This document shows, piece by piece, positions 8,434-16,608 of a stretch of 25,589 nt of DNA. Origin of the DNA: Desulfobacteraceae bacterium UBA5623 (GTDB lineage Bacteria; Desulfobacterota; DSM-4660; Desulfatiglandales; Desulfatiglandaceae); NCBI GenBank assembly GCA_002424495.1, contig DIKH01000394.1, positions 1 through 25,589 on the forward strand. The letters run 5' to 3'. Each line of letters starts with the position of its first letter. Position 1 is the first letter of the stretch. The notes under the pieces were generated by a model. That model saw nothing but the letters and a program-made list of their open reading frames with translations. It was not told where the DNA came from and did no database searches. The position numbers and the translations under genes are program-made.

Positions 8434-8721
8434 TCAGCCGTGTTTTTTACTATGTGGACATGCTATCTTTTGGGTGTTTTGATCGTACATGTGATCACAA
8501 AATCTACATTCAGCTAAAACGGCTGCATCTTCTTTGTTATGCATTATTTCAGTTATCTCCCTAAGCCTTGCTAGGTATGCTCTCGCCATTGCTTTTCCGT
8601 GCTCATCATCACCAAGTCCATTGTTTTGTAAATCTATAATGAAGCTATTTACTGCACACCTTACAGTCATAGCCTGGGCTTCTATGAGCCTTATCCCGTT
8701 AATTATGATTTCAGGTTCCAT
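8434..8721 (-). CDS. Small Cys/His protein between HyuA and HyuB, function unknown
   Basis: A 95-residue protein that I do not recognise. The N-terminal part is predicted helical and amphipathic. The C-terminal part has a zinc-knuckle-like pattern with Cys72, Cys75, His77, Cys88 and His90 (CRFCDH, CPH). It lies between the two hydantoinase-type subunits, 31 bp upstream of HyuB and 154 bp downstream of HyuA, and in the same direction. Acetophenone carboxylase has extra small subunits between its large ones, so an accessory or metal-binding subunit of the carboxylase is plausible; that is inference from position only. The ribosome site is weak (AAAGAAAT), which lowers confidence in the exact start. 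Confidence 0.68.
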   Translation of the reverse strand: MEPEIIINGIRLIEAQAMTVRCAVNSFIIDLQNNGLGDDEHGKAMARAYLARLREITEIMHNKEDAAVLAECRFCDHMYDQNTQKIACPHSKKHG

Positions 8722-8875
8722 ATTTCTTTATAAGTACATAACGGTTAAGGTGCCTTGGCTGGAAACCCATCTCAATTTAAGTCCTACTCCGGGTAAGCAA
8801 TTGTCCGGTACTTTACTGTAGACACCAATCATTTGTTGGTTTATGGCCTTTGCAGATCATTTTTACCTATGGGGC

Positions 8876-10972
8876 TTAATAAAGTGTTATCTCTATGTTC
8901 CGGTACTTGTCCATCTTTCCGCTTTTCTCGGGAGGAATCACGATGGTGGTGATCGGAGTCTCTACTATGGCAGGCCCTTCAACAAGATTGCCAGGATTCA
9001 GCTTATCATAGTCATAGATTCGGGTATCCATAAACTTGTGGAATTTTCCTGGGAAAAATACTTCCCTGTGACTCTTCAAGGCTGCAGATGAATTTTCCTC
9101 CTCCACCGGATAGGTCTTGAGCTTGGGCTTGGCGGACACACCGATGGCGTCTATGCTGATGGAGATCACTTCAATTCCTGCCTGCCTGTAAGCAGAACCC
9201 GCACCGTAGACGTCTTCGTATCTCTTTTCAAAACCGTCCATGATGTCCAGGATGTCTTGTTCATTATAGTCCTTGACAGGCACATGGATCTCCAATTCAT
9301 TGAGCTGCCGGCGATACCGCATATAGAATGACCTCCTGAACTGGACCCTTTCCCGCGCGATCCCCTCGCGCCCCATAATCTCATAGAGAACCTCTTCAAG
9401 CTCCTTAATCCGGTTATTCAAGATGCTCGGATCCACCGGCATGTTATACCGATAAGAAGTCGTGTAGGTATGAATAACATCTGCCGCTGAAATGCCGAAG
9501 GCGGAAAACACTGCCGAAGTGGGAAATACATAGACCTTTTCAATTCCCAATTCACTGCCGTAAGCCGCAGCATGGACCGGGCCCGAGCCCCCAAAGGCGT
9601 AAATCACAAACTCTTCGGGAATATTTCCGGTCCTCACTACCTGTTTCCTGATCAAGTCGGACATATGGCCGTTGATTATGTCATGGATGCCCGCTGCAGC
9701 ATCAATAACACTCATGCCAAGGGGATCGGCAATCTTATCTTTCATCACCTGTTCGGCCTTGGCCTTGTTCAGCTTCATCCGGCCTCCCAGAAAAAAGTCC
9801 GGATCCAAAAAACCTAAAATCACGTTGGCGTCAGTGATGGCAGGCTCGGTGCCTCCTGCATCGTAACAAACAGGGCCAGGCGCCGCCCCTGCACTCTTAG
9901 GTCCAACCAGCAAGCGCTTGGTCACCGGATCTACCCGGGACAGAGTCCCGCCGCCAGCGCCGATGGATTCGATTTCGATCATGGGCCAAGTAATATGAAA
10001 CCGCTCCACAACCGGCTCTTTGGCATAACGCCAGAATCCGTCGATCAGAAGACCCACATCAAAACTGGTCCCGCCCATGTCTGTGGTGATCACATTTTTA
10101 TGTCCCTGGAGATCCGCCATATACTTGCTGGCCATCATACCCCCGCAAGGTCCGGAGCCAAGTGTCCCGATGGGTGAGACTTCCTCGGGAAGCCCGATCC
10201 CGCCGTTAGCCTGCATCAGAAGCAGGGGCTCTTTGTAACCAGATTCCTTCAACTTGATACCCAGGTTCTTTGTATAATTCCGGATGGTCTTCCCAAGAAA
10301 TGCATTGAGGATGACCGTATTGCTCCGCGCGTATTCCCGCACCACCGGCACCAGTTCACTGGCTATTGAAAGGAAAAGGTCCTTGTCAGGATATATCTCC
10401 TGGATCAATTCCTTTATCCTGTTTTCATGAATGGGATTTACAAATCCCCACAGAAAGTTCACTGCAATGGCCTCAACCTCATGGTCTTCAACCAGGCTGC
10501 GAATGGCCTCCCGGGCCTCTTGCTCGTTTACGCGGATGACCACATCCCCGGAAAAATCGATCCGCTCTGTCACACCCTTAATCAGTTCCTTGGGAACAAC
10601 CGGTTCTGGTTTAATACAGGCAGACTGATGCTTGAGCGCATATTCATCCAACCCGGCCACCCTGCCAATGGCCCGCATGATCAAGGTAGTATCTTCAAAA
10701 CCTCGCGTGGTTATCAAACCCACCTTGCTCCCTGTACGCGTTATCAAGGCGTTGGTGGCAACAGTAGAACCGTGTTTGTGTAAACCCTCTTTCAAGAGAT
10801 CTTCTACGGATAGACCCATGTCCTTTGCTACTTCAGCAATTGCATCCATTACGCCGATGGAAAAATCATGGGGCGTAGTAGAGGATTTATCGATAAATAT
10901 TTCCCCATCTTCCCTTAATACCGTGCAATCGGTAAAGGTGCCTCCTGTATCCGTTCCTATGATATATTTCAT
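8876..10972 (-). CDS. Hydantoinase A / ketone carboxylase ATP-binding subunit
   Basis: A 698-residue protein of the hydantoinase A/acetone carboxylase beta/oxoprolinase family, which has an actin-like ATPase core. It shows the first phosphate loop GTDTGGTFTD (residues 6-15), the second phosphate loop TDMGGTSFDVG, the Gly-rich GSGPCGGM, and FGGSGPVHAAAYG in the C-terminal half. In the carboxylase members this subunit uses ATP to activate bicarbonate and the ketone enol as phosphates. The partner is HyuB at 6201-8402. I chose ATG 10972 because AAGGGGA sits ~8 bases upstream; ATG 10978 would crowd the ribosome site. The gap to the upstream flavoprotein is 71 bp, consistent with co-transcription. 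The ketone substrate is unknown. Confidence 0.93.
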   Translation of the reverse strand: MKYIIGTDTGGTFTDCTVLREDGEIFIDKSSTTPHDFSIGVMDAIAEVAKDMGLSVEDLLKEGLHKHGSTVATNALITRTGSKVGLITTRGFEDTTLIMRAIGRVAGLDEYALKHQSACIKPEPVVPKELIKGVTERIDFSGDVVIRVNEQEAREAIRSLVEDHEVEAIAVNFLWGFVNPIHENRIKELIQEIYPDKDLFLSIASELVPVVREYARSNTVILNAFLGKTIRNYTKNLGIKLKESGYKEPLLLMQANGGIGLPEEVSPIGTLGSGPCGGMMASKYMADLQGHKNVITTDMGGTSFDVGLLIDGFWRYAKEPVVERFHITWPMIEIESIGAGGGTLSRVDPVTKRLLVGPKSAGAAPGPVCYDAGGTEPAITDANVILGFLDPDFFLGGRMKLNKAKAEQVMKDKIADPLGMSVIDAAAGIHDIINGHMSDLIRKQVVRTGNIPEEFVIYAFGGSGPVHAAAYGSELGIEKVYVFPTSAVFSAFGISAADVIHTYTTSYRYNMPVDPSILNNRIKELEEVLYEIMGREGIARERVQFRRSFYMRYRRQLNELEIHVPVKDYNEQDILDIMDGFEKRYEDVYGAGSAYRQAGIEVISISIDAIGVSAKPKLKTYPVEEENSSAALKSHREVFFPGKFHKFMDTRIYDYDKLNPGNLVEGPAIVETPITTIVIPPEKSGKMDKYRNIEITLY

Positions 10973-11043
10973 GTTCATTCCCCTTCGCATAACTGTTATT
11001 TGTAGCATTCAGCTCATTTCACACTTTGACAGCATAAACAGAC

Positions 11044-12675
11044 TTAAAGCATGCCCTTGGCTTTTGCGTTCTTTACAATCTCAGGCTCTTCCCACCACTT
11101 TTCCATCCCCAGTTCAGCCACAACCGCATCGGCGGCAAGATAGCCGTTGGCCAAGAGAATGGTTCCTCCCGGGTATGTGCATGCTCCGCCCATGTAGAGA
11201 TTCTTGATGGGCGAGCGGTGCGTGGAGCAAAATTCATTTGGCCTCATATAACCCATCTGCAGAGGCAGATAAGCCCCCTGCTTTATTGAGCCTCTTACCA
11301 TGTCCGCGAACTTCTTTGAATACTCCGCCGGTGTCGACACGTAAAAGTTCCGAATGTTCTCGTCAGTTGCGTTTACAACATAGCGCCTCAGAACATCAAT
11401 GCATCCCATGGCATGCTCTTCTTTTGTCTTGTGCCTTATCCAATTGTCACTGTCGCCGTTCAGGTCATAAGGCGCCATCTTGTAGATGCTGCATATATGA
11501 CCCCCATGGTGGGCACACTGCATGGGATCATGAACCGAGGGGATGGTAAGCACATATCCGTCTTTTAGATCGCTTATGCCCTGACCGATTTTCTCATAAT
11601 GCCCCAGAAAATCCTCCGTAGTTTCATGCCCCAGAACATAATAGAGTGATTTATTTAGTTCAGAGTTTTTCTCAGCTGCCTTGAACTTAAGGGGCTCTTT
11701 AAGGGATATATGGACACCCAAAAAGGCCCAGTGCTCCCACTGCCATCCCTGGATGGATTCAACAAAGTCATTATCCTGCACATCTTTGTCTATCAGATCG
11801 ATAAACGTCTGATGAAGATCAATGGTGCTGATCACTGCCTTTGTCGCCTCAAAATATCTGCCATCTTCCACCTGAACGCCCTTGGCTACACCGTTTTCAA
11901 CCACTATCTTGGTCGGAATGGTTGCGGTTAACATCCGTCCGCCGTTTTCCATGACCACTTTCATAAGAGCCTGGGGGAGCGTGTGAGTTCCTCCCTGAAG
12001 CATCCGATATTTATACATCCGGTCGAGATAAAGAGGGATCAGATAGCCTAGCCCGTCCTGATTGGGGTCAAGGCCCCACATACAGATATTGTGCAGCAAA
12101 AGGGATTTCACGTGTGGATCTTCGAAATATTTTCCCACCACCTTCCTTGCATTTTTTGTGGTAAATTCGCTGAGTTCTCTTCCGATCTCATGGGATTCAA
12201 GTTTTTGGGCAGCATCAAGGGCGCCTTCTGGTTGCACATAGGTGGCAGGGCCTATGAACTCCTTCATATAAATATCGCACTTTTTTACGAGCTCTCTGTA
12301 TGTATCCGCATCTTTTTTTGAAAACTGCTCAAATGATTTACATGTTCTTTCCACATCACTATAAAGGCAGATCGCCCTTCCATCCGAAAAAGGCATTACA
12401 CACTGAAGATCTGGATAAATGTGATTCAATCCATATTTGATCTCAAGCTCCAGATCCTTATATGCCGGGGCATAATCCACCATCATCATAAAATAGGCAT
12501 GGGTATTGGCCCGAAGAGTGGGAGTACCTGTGACTTCCTCGGTAGCAGCACCGCCTCCCATCTCATGTCTGCGCTCGATTACCAGTACCTTCATCCCGGC
12601 CTTTGCAAGATATGCCGCCGAAAGGAGCCCGTTGGGACCTGCGCCGATCACGATTACATCAAATGTTCTGTTCAT
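11044..12675 (-). CDS. CrtI/phytoene-desaturase-like FAD oxidoreductase, pair 2, canonical partner
   Basis: A 543-residue flavoprotein of the phytoene-desaturase/PYROXD2-like amine-oxidase superfamily. It has an intact dinucleotide fold, GAGPNG (11-16), ending in the acidic residue of VIERR, then MGGGAATEE. The C-terminal FAD motif is GGACTYPGGTILLANGYLAADA. It is a clear paralogue of 19959-21692 (shared VDYAPAYKDL, ERTCKS, GPATYVQPE/APATYVQPE, RPNE-CSTHRSPIK). It follows the companion flavoprotein (12697-14373) by 21 bp and has a strong AGGAGG site, so the two are probably made together and act as a heteromer. Expected chemistry is FAD-dependent insertion or isomerisation of C=C bonds in a hydrophobic substrate. 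Nothing suggests carotenoid synthesis: no phytoene synthase is present. Confidence 0.9.
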   Translation of the reverse strand: MNRTFDVIVIGAGPNGLLSAAYLAKAGMKVLVIERRHEMGGGAATEEVTGTPTLRANTHAYFMMMVDYAPAYKDLELEIKYGLNHIYPDLQCVMPFSDGRAICLYSDVERTCKSFEQFSKKDADTYRELVKKCDIYMKEFIGPATYVQPEGALDAAQKLESHEIGRELSEFTTKNARKVVGKYFEDPHVKSLLLHNICMWGLDPNQDGLGYLIPLYLDRMYKYRMLQGGTHTLPQALMKVVMENGGRMLTATIPTKIVVENGVAKGVQVEDGRYFEATKAVISTIDLHQTFIDLIDKDVQDNDFVESIQGWQWEHWAFLGVHISLKEPLKFKAAEKNSELNKSLYYVLGHETTEDFLGHYEKIGQGISDLKDGYVLTIPSVHDPMQCAHHGGHICSIYKMAPYDLNGDSDNWIRHKTKEEHAMGCIDVLRRYVVNATDENIRNFYVSTPAEYSKKFADMVRGSIKQGAYLPLQMGYMRPNEFCSTHRSPIKNLYMGGACTYPGGTILLANGYLAADAVVAELGMEKWWEEPEIVKNAKAKGML

Positions 12676-12696
12676 TATTCTCGTCCTCCTTATTCT

Positions 12697-14373
12697 CTAC
12701 AGTTCCCCATCCCTTAGTGTCTTCTGCACCATGGCGGACCAATCCTTTGCAGGCGGAATCGGCAACCCGTGTTGTTCGGCCGTAACATGATATAACCAAT
12801 AGCCCTGTTCAGATGTGGCCCCCCCTGAGGGATGCCAGGCCGATGAAGCTGGATAAAGATTCTTAATTGGAAAATTTCTTACATCGGCAAGCTGTGCGAT
12901 AGGTCGTGTCCTGCCCAATTGCGGGCCGTCCATGTCTATAACGCACCAGTTGCCCTGGGGACCATAGTTGCGCGCATGCTTGGCAATATAGAAAGAGGTC
13001 ACCGGGTTGTAACCGATCACATTGTCCCAGTGCACATTGTCGCAGTATTTGTTCCAAAACCAGAGAATATCATCTGCGTGGTTCTTTTCGAATTTCTTCC
13101 ACTCCTCTTCAGAGTATCGGGTTGCGGGCTGAAGGAATTGCTCGGTCTGAACCGTTGCATAGGGACCGGGAGGCGCATAGTAATCATGGGCGAAAGTGGA
13201 CCAATTGGTTATAACCATATTGAAGTCTTCTCTTTTCGGCATGTGACCGGCAAGTCGCTCGTGGGCCTCTCTGTAAACCCCTTGAAGTCCCTTTTTTGAA
13301 AGATTGATCCAGCATGATTGCCGGATATCCGGATCAAAGGCCTCGGCCTTGTAAACCGGCTGCTCTCTCAAGGCCCATGTGTACCAGGAGACCGTAACAA
13401 AATCACGTTCAATGTACTTGACCAGCTTCTGCACATCTGACGGCCATTCCTTCGGATCGGTCAGGTCATGAACCAACTCATAGGGGTGGGCGCCGACACA
13501 AACGCCCAGCCTTGCCTTAATCTCTGTACCGTCAGTAAGACGTATGCCGGTTGCCTTTCCATCCTCTATCAGGATCTTCTCAACGGTCTTGTTGTGATAC
13601 AATTCACCTCCGTTTTCCGTCACTACACGATAGGCCGCATGTGCGCATTGATGTGTGCCTCCCTTGATTACGATAGTATCTAGGTATGTATTCATCAGAC
13701 ATAGCGCGATCAGTGCAGATCCATAGGCAGTGGGGTTTACGCCTGCAGACTGGGCCCCCCTGATGCCCCAGGATTGGACCTCAGGACTGTCAAACAACTC
13801 CCTCATCAACTGTATGCCACTCATCATCACCCAGTGCGGCTTGATCCCACTGTCCGGATTCATGATCAGCCTATCCATCACATCAGGTTGGCCCAGCGGC
13901 ACGGGCGGTGTAAAGGACCATTCGAGGGAGGCAGGATAAATGTACTTAAACCATTTTTCTTCATAGTACGCATAGGTATCAGCATCCTTTTTGGACCACC
14001 TTTTCAAAAGGTCATAGGTCTTTTGTCTGTGGTCCTTTTCCCATATTGTATAGGTGCCGCACCAGCTATCATCCTCTTCAAATACCACACTTTGGCTAAC
14101 ACGGGGTTTGACGTACTGAACGCCATATTCCTTCCACTCCGGGATATCCAGCCACACCGGAGCATGATGGTGAAGGTAAATGTGAATATGAGAGCACTGA
14201 TTCGTTATAAAACCTGGAGCAGGGCTTTCTTCAGATGACCAGCCGCCTCCCTCCTCATGGCGCGTCTCAAACATCGCCACTTTAAGACCAGCAAACTTGG
14301 TCGCATACATCGCATGTGTGAAGTTTTTGTTTCCTGCACCCACATATACTATATCATATTCCTTGTCTGCCAT
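12697..14373 (-). CDS. CrtI-like FAD oxidoreductase, pair 2, companion with altered Gly motif
   Basis: A 558-residue protein related to phytoene desaturases but with a modified N-terminal nucleotide motif, GAGNKN (12-17), in which the third Gly is Asn. The closing acidic residue (FETRHEEGGG) is present. The C-terminal part has the SSAWHPSGGATSEQGY segment in the place of the usual FAD-closing motif. It is a paralogue of 21704-23374 and, like it, sits immediately upstream of a canonical CrtI-like gene, so the two-gene module is repeated. It may be a flavin-binding subunit with weakened affinity or a structural partner; sequence alone cannot tell. The gene lies 78 bp downstream of the geranylgeranyl-reductase-type gene. 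His-rich IHIYLHHHAP near residues 63-72 is a distinctive local feature. Confidence 0.88.
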   Translation of the reverse strand: MADKEYDIVYVGAGNKNFTHAMYATKFAGLKVAMFETRHEEGGGWSSEESPAPGFITNQCSHIHIYLHHHAPVWLDIPEWKEYGVQYVKPRVSQSVVFEEDDSWCGTYTIWEKDHRQKTYDLLKRWSKKDADTYAYYEEKWFKYIYPASLEWSFTPPVPLGQPDVMDRLIMNPDSGIKPHWVMMSGIQLMRELFDSPEVQSWGIRGAQSAGVNPTAYGSALIALCLMNTYLDTIVIKGGTHQCAHAAYRVVTENGGELYHNKTVEKILIEDGKATGIRLTDGTEIKARLGVCVGAHPYELVHDLTDPKEWPSDVQKLVKYIERDFVTVSWYTWALREQPVYKAEAFDPDIRQSCWINLSKKGLQGVYREAHERLAGHMPKREDFNMVITNWSTFAHDYYAPPGPYATVQTEQFLQPATRYSEEEWKKFEKNHADDILWFWNKYCDNVHWDNVIGYNPVTSFYIAKHARNYGPQGNWCVIDMDGPQLGRTRPIAQLADVRNFPIKNLYPASSAWHPSGGATSEQGYWLYHVTAEQHGLPIPPAKDWSAMVQKTLRDGEL

Positions 14374-14451
14374 TTTTAACCCTCTCTTTCAGCTTTAATT
14401 TTGTAAAGATAAAACACTTTAATCTGATCAAATACATCAAAGTAGATCTAC

Positions 14452-15510
14452 TTAAGGCTGAACTGAAAAAAAGTGCGCGTTTTCGGTACACAAACTTACG
14501 TGTCTTAACAGATCAATACTTTGACTTCCATAGATATCAATTGCGTCGAAGCCCTCTCGGATTGCCTTAGCCACCGCCTTTCCCGCTCGATACCCGGAAT
14601 CAATGGCAACACTGATTCCCTCGCCATTAAGATACATGAAGCCTGCTGCTTCGCCGGTCAGAATAATCCTGCCTCTGCCCAGGTTTGGCGGCCCCATCCT
14701 CATCACACAACCTTCAACTCGTTCCTGCTGCTCAAAGACAACACTAAACTCATCCTCCAAAAACTTCTTAAACATCTCATTTACCGCTTTCAGATCGCGA
14801 CCGCTGAATCCTCCCACGCAGAGTGTCAGAAAATCGTCTTTGTGGTGCACGCAGCAGAGTGTCTCACTGATATCAGGTTCAAAAAATACGGCCCATTTTC
14901 CCTCTTCAAGATCTCCGCTGTCTGAGAAACGATTATAGGTCTGGTAAACACTAGACACCAAACTTTCTTTGATCCATGCTGGATCAAGGAGCCTTCGTAA
15001 CTTCGAGTTGCCTCCGTCTGCGCCGATGAGATACGAGCAGCTAAGCCTTGTTGTCTTATCATCCTTGCTGGTGACTTCCACTGCTACATTGTCGTCTTTC
15101 AATGAAAAACCCTTAAGGGACCAACCCTGACGATATTCAGCTCCTGACTCCTCAAGGAGCCAGAGATCAAACAGATTGCGCCAGATATTGTAGTATACAG
15201 TGGGAAACTGTATTCCGTCCTTCGGCAGTTCCCAGACAAATTCAAAAAATCCCTTTTCTCTGTTCCATTCCATTATATTGGAGTTGTTTATGATTTCCGG
15301 CCGACAATAGACGGACTTCGGAGGAAGGCCGCCAAAATAATTATTAAGCAACACCTGCGTCTGGCCAAAAAGAACTCCTGAACATGTTTTATATCTGGGC
15401 AAAATCTCCTTTTCTATAATGAGCACATCAATACCTTCTTCCTTTAATGCCTTTGCGCAAGACGATCCGGCAGGACCGGCCCCGACAATTACAACCTGAT
15501 GACTTTCCAT
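14452..15510 (-). CDS. Geranylgeranyl-reductase-family FAD oxidoreductase
   Basis: A 352-residue flavoprotein of the geranylgeranyl reductase/digeranylgeranylglycerophospholipid reductase family. It has VGAGPAGSS (9-17), IIEKE, the family's RYKTCSG segment, the GADGGNSKLRR motif, and GEAAGFMYLNGEGI near the C-terminus in the place of the usual GDAAG-x5-GEGI. Members saturate or oxidise isoprenoid or other alkene bonds using FAD. It is slightly short for the family (often 380-450 residues) but both FAD motifs are present. A GAGGGAGAA ribosome site precedes the ATG. It is the first gene after the ~400-bp non-coding stretch with a transposon remnant and leads into the second CrtI-like pair, so it may supply or remove electrons at the same alkene chemistry. 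Substrate unknown. Confidence 0.9.
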   Translation of the reverse strand: MESHQVVIVGAGPAGSSCAKALKEEGIDVLIIEKEILPRYKTCSGVLFGQTQVLLNNYFGGLPPKSVYCRPEIINNSNIMEWNREKGFFEFVWELPKDGIQFPTVYYNIWRNLFDLWLLEESGAEYRQGWSLKGFSLKDDNVAVEVTSKDDKTTRLSCSYLIGADGGNSKLRRLLDPAWIKESLVSSVYQTYNRFSDSGDLEEGKWAVFFEPDISETLCCVHHKDDFLTLCVGGFSGRDLKAVNEMFKKFLEDEFSVVFEQQERVEGCVMRMGPPNLGRGRIILTGEAAGFMYLNGEGISVAIDSGYRAGKAVAKAIREGFDAIDIYGSQSIDLLRHVSLCTENAHFFSVQP

Positions 15511-15788
15511 TTCTCCCTCTCTAAAGATCTAATTGAATTAAGGTGGCTTCAGCCAAACTTAGGCCCTAATGCACCGAACAGGCCAAAAAACATTTAATCT
15601 TCTTTATGGTGGACATACCTTCTTCAGCTTGATTATCGTGATGGACAGCGTCTCTTTAGGTTCTCCCTCTTCTGTCGAATACCTCTACATAGTAGCATGA
15701 ATAGGTGTCCGGATCCAGGTACATCAGTCCTTTACAGCAAAAATCAGGTCCCATTCAGCTTAATTGAAAAAATTTTTCAATCACTTGT
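15511..15788. other. Non-coding stretch upstream of the geranylgeranyl-reductase-type gene
   Basis: About 280 bases without a convincing gene; with the adjacent MITE-like element the gap reaches ~400 bases. The only candidate is a 32-codon minus-strand frame (15754-15656) with a Cys pair and an acidic Asp-Pro-Asp stretch. It lacks a ribosome site and may be a relic of a larger gene. I see no sigma-54 motif and no clear terminator here, so I cannot say whether transcription restarts in this gap. Confidence 0.5.
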
Positions 15789-15900
15789 TGATGAACTCGT
15801 AAAAAGTCGCCAAAAAGGCATTTTTGCAATTTGCAAACCAATAAATTCAATAAGTTACAGAGATGGAAACTGAAAATTTTGACTTTTTACGAGTTCATCA
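15789..15900. mobile_element. MITE-like element, copy 1 (112 bp, perfect 20-bp terminal inverted repeats)
   Basis: A 112-bp element bounded by perfect 20-bp inverted repeats (TGATGAACTCGTAAAAAGTC at 15789-15808 and its complement at 15881-15900). The flanks repeat ACTTGTT (15783-15789 and 15900-15906), which is consistent with a 5-7 bp target duplication depending on where the element is taken to end. It has no coding capacity, so it would need a transposase in trans. A nearly identical copy in opposite orientation lies at 16235-16347. It begins 12 bp after the stop of the 86-residue gene, and its full-length hairpin could hinder transcription through the operon. Confidence 0.92.
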
Positions 15901-15912
15901 CTTGTTTAATTC

Positions 15913-16173
15913 CTAAAGTTTTTCAGGCTCCTTGGGATTTTTCAGCGGAAAAACAAAACTCTTTATAATCAGCCAAAGAATACCAGGTCGAAGAAATCCC
16001 AGCACCACAGGCAAAATGTCCTGGGGTTCAAGATATGTCTCGAGATGCCATCCTTTGCACCCATCAGGATAATCTGTTGTTGCGTGAAGTCCGATACAAT
16101 TACCTTTTGGCTGCAGATCGAAGATTACGGCGCGGAGTTCCGTTTTACCCAATCCCGTTGACGCTATTCTCAT
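15913..16173 (-). CDS. Small protein of unknown function, STGLG family, copy 2
   Basis: An 86-residue protein. I do not recognise the family. It begins M-R-I-A-STGLG-K-TEL and ends with a hydrophobic segment around RPGILWLIIKSFVF, followed by a basic/Pro tail; this could be a membrane-associated helix. It is clearly related to the upstream gene (16170-16568): both share the STGLGxTEL start, a central Trp, a (Q/K)D(I/L) segment, and an L(R/K)P-x-ILW-x3-K-x-F core. The ATG overlaps the upstream stop as ATGA, so translation is probably coupled. The pair directly follows the broken AOR-family gene, so they may be accessory or anchoring proteins for it. That is inferred from position only. Confidence 0.7.
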   Translation of the reverse strand: MRIASTGLGKTELRAVIFDLQPKGNCIGLHATTDYPDGCKGWHLETYLEPQDILPVVLGFLRPGILWLIIKSFVFPLKNPKEPEKL

Positions 16174-16568
16174 TTATTTTTTTCCTTTATTTGAGCTGTT
16201 GCAGGCTTTGGAACTTTTTTCAGGAAATTAAGTTTGACAGTCTCGTAAAAAGTCAAAATTTTCAGTTTCCATCTCTGTAACTTATTGAATTTATTGGTTT
16301 GCAAATTGCTAAAAACGCCTTTTTGGCGACTTTTTACGAGTTCATCAAGTTTAGCCAAAAAAAATTTGACCATAAACCAAAGGATTCGTGGCTTCAGCAA
16401 TTGCGGAATAAGTTTTCTAAGATCTTTTTGCTGAATAAGGACTCTGACCCGCCAAACGACAGGTTTATTTATCTTGACTCTCATCAACACGCCTGACATG
16501 GCTTTTTCCATCTCAGTTAGGTCTCCTGTCAGTTCCGTAGCGCCAAGCCCTGTTGATTTTAACTTCAT
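16170..16568 (-). CDS. Small protein of unknown function, STGLG family, copy 1, with in-frame MITE insertion
   Basis: A 132-residue protein with the same STGLGxTEL start (residues 5-13), central Trp39 and KPRILWFMVKFF core (59-70) as its downstream relative. Residues ~73-111 are encoded by a MITE-like element (16235-16347) plus its target duplication. Removing the 117 bp rejoins the frame exactly and leaves a 93-residue protein close to the 86 residues of the sibling. The added part is basic and carries no recognisable motif. Whether the protein still works is unknown. An AGGAG site ~10 bases upstream supports the ATG at 16568. The gene starts 40 bp after the AOR remnant and overlaps the next gene by ATGA. 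Confidence 0.68.
   Translation of the reverse strand: MKLKSTGLGATELTGDLTEMEKAMSGVLMRVKINKPVVWRVRVLIQQKDLRKLIPQLLKPRILWFMVKFFLAKLDELVKSRQKGVFSNLQTNKFNKLQRWKLKILTFYETVKLNFLKKVPKPATAQIKEKNK
16235..16347. mobile_element. MITE-like element, copy 2 (113 bp), inside a small gene
   Basis: A second copy of the 112-bp element, in inverted orientation relative to copy 1 and nearly identical internally (about one substitution and one inserted base). The right terminal repeat (16328-16347) is perfect. The left one (16235-16254) differs at four outer bases. The flanks repeat AAGTTT (16230-16235 and 16347-16352), which marks insertion by transposition. Together with the duplication it adds 117 bp, a multiple of three, to the host gene. 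The near identity of the two copies suggests recent activity. Confidence 0.9.
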
Positions 16569-16608
16569 TAGTTATCGCTCCTGTGTGCTTCTATTAGAAA
16601 AATTGAAG

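Noticed and set aside
15656..15754. A 32-codon minus-strand gene
   Set aside because: It has no ribosome site and no recognisable relative; listed only as a possible relic within the non-coding stretch.
15789..16347. CRISPR array
   Set aside because: There are only two repeat copies, in opposite orientation, with target duplications and no spacers; they behave as transposable elements.
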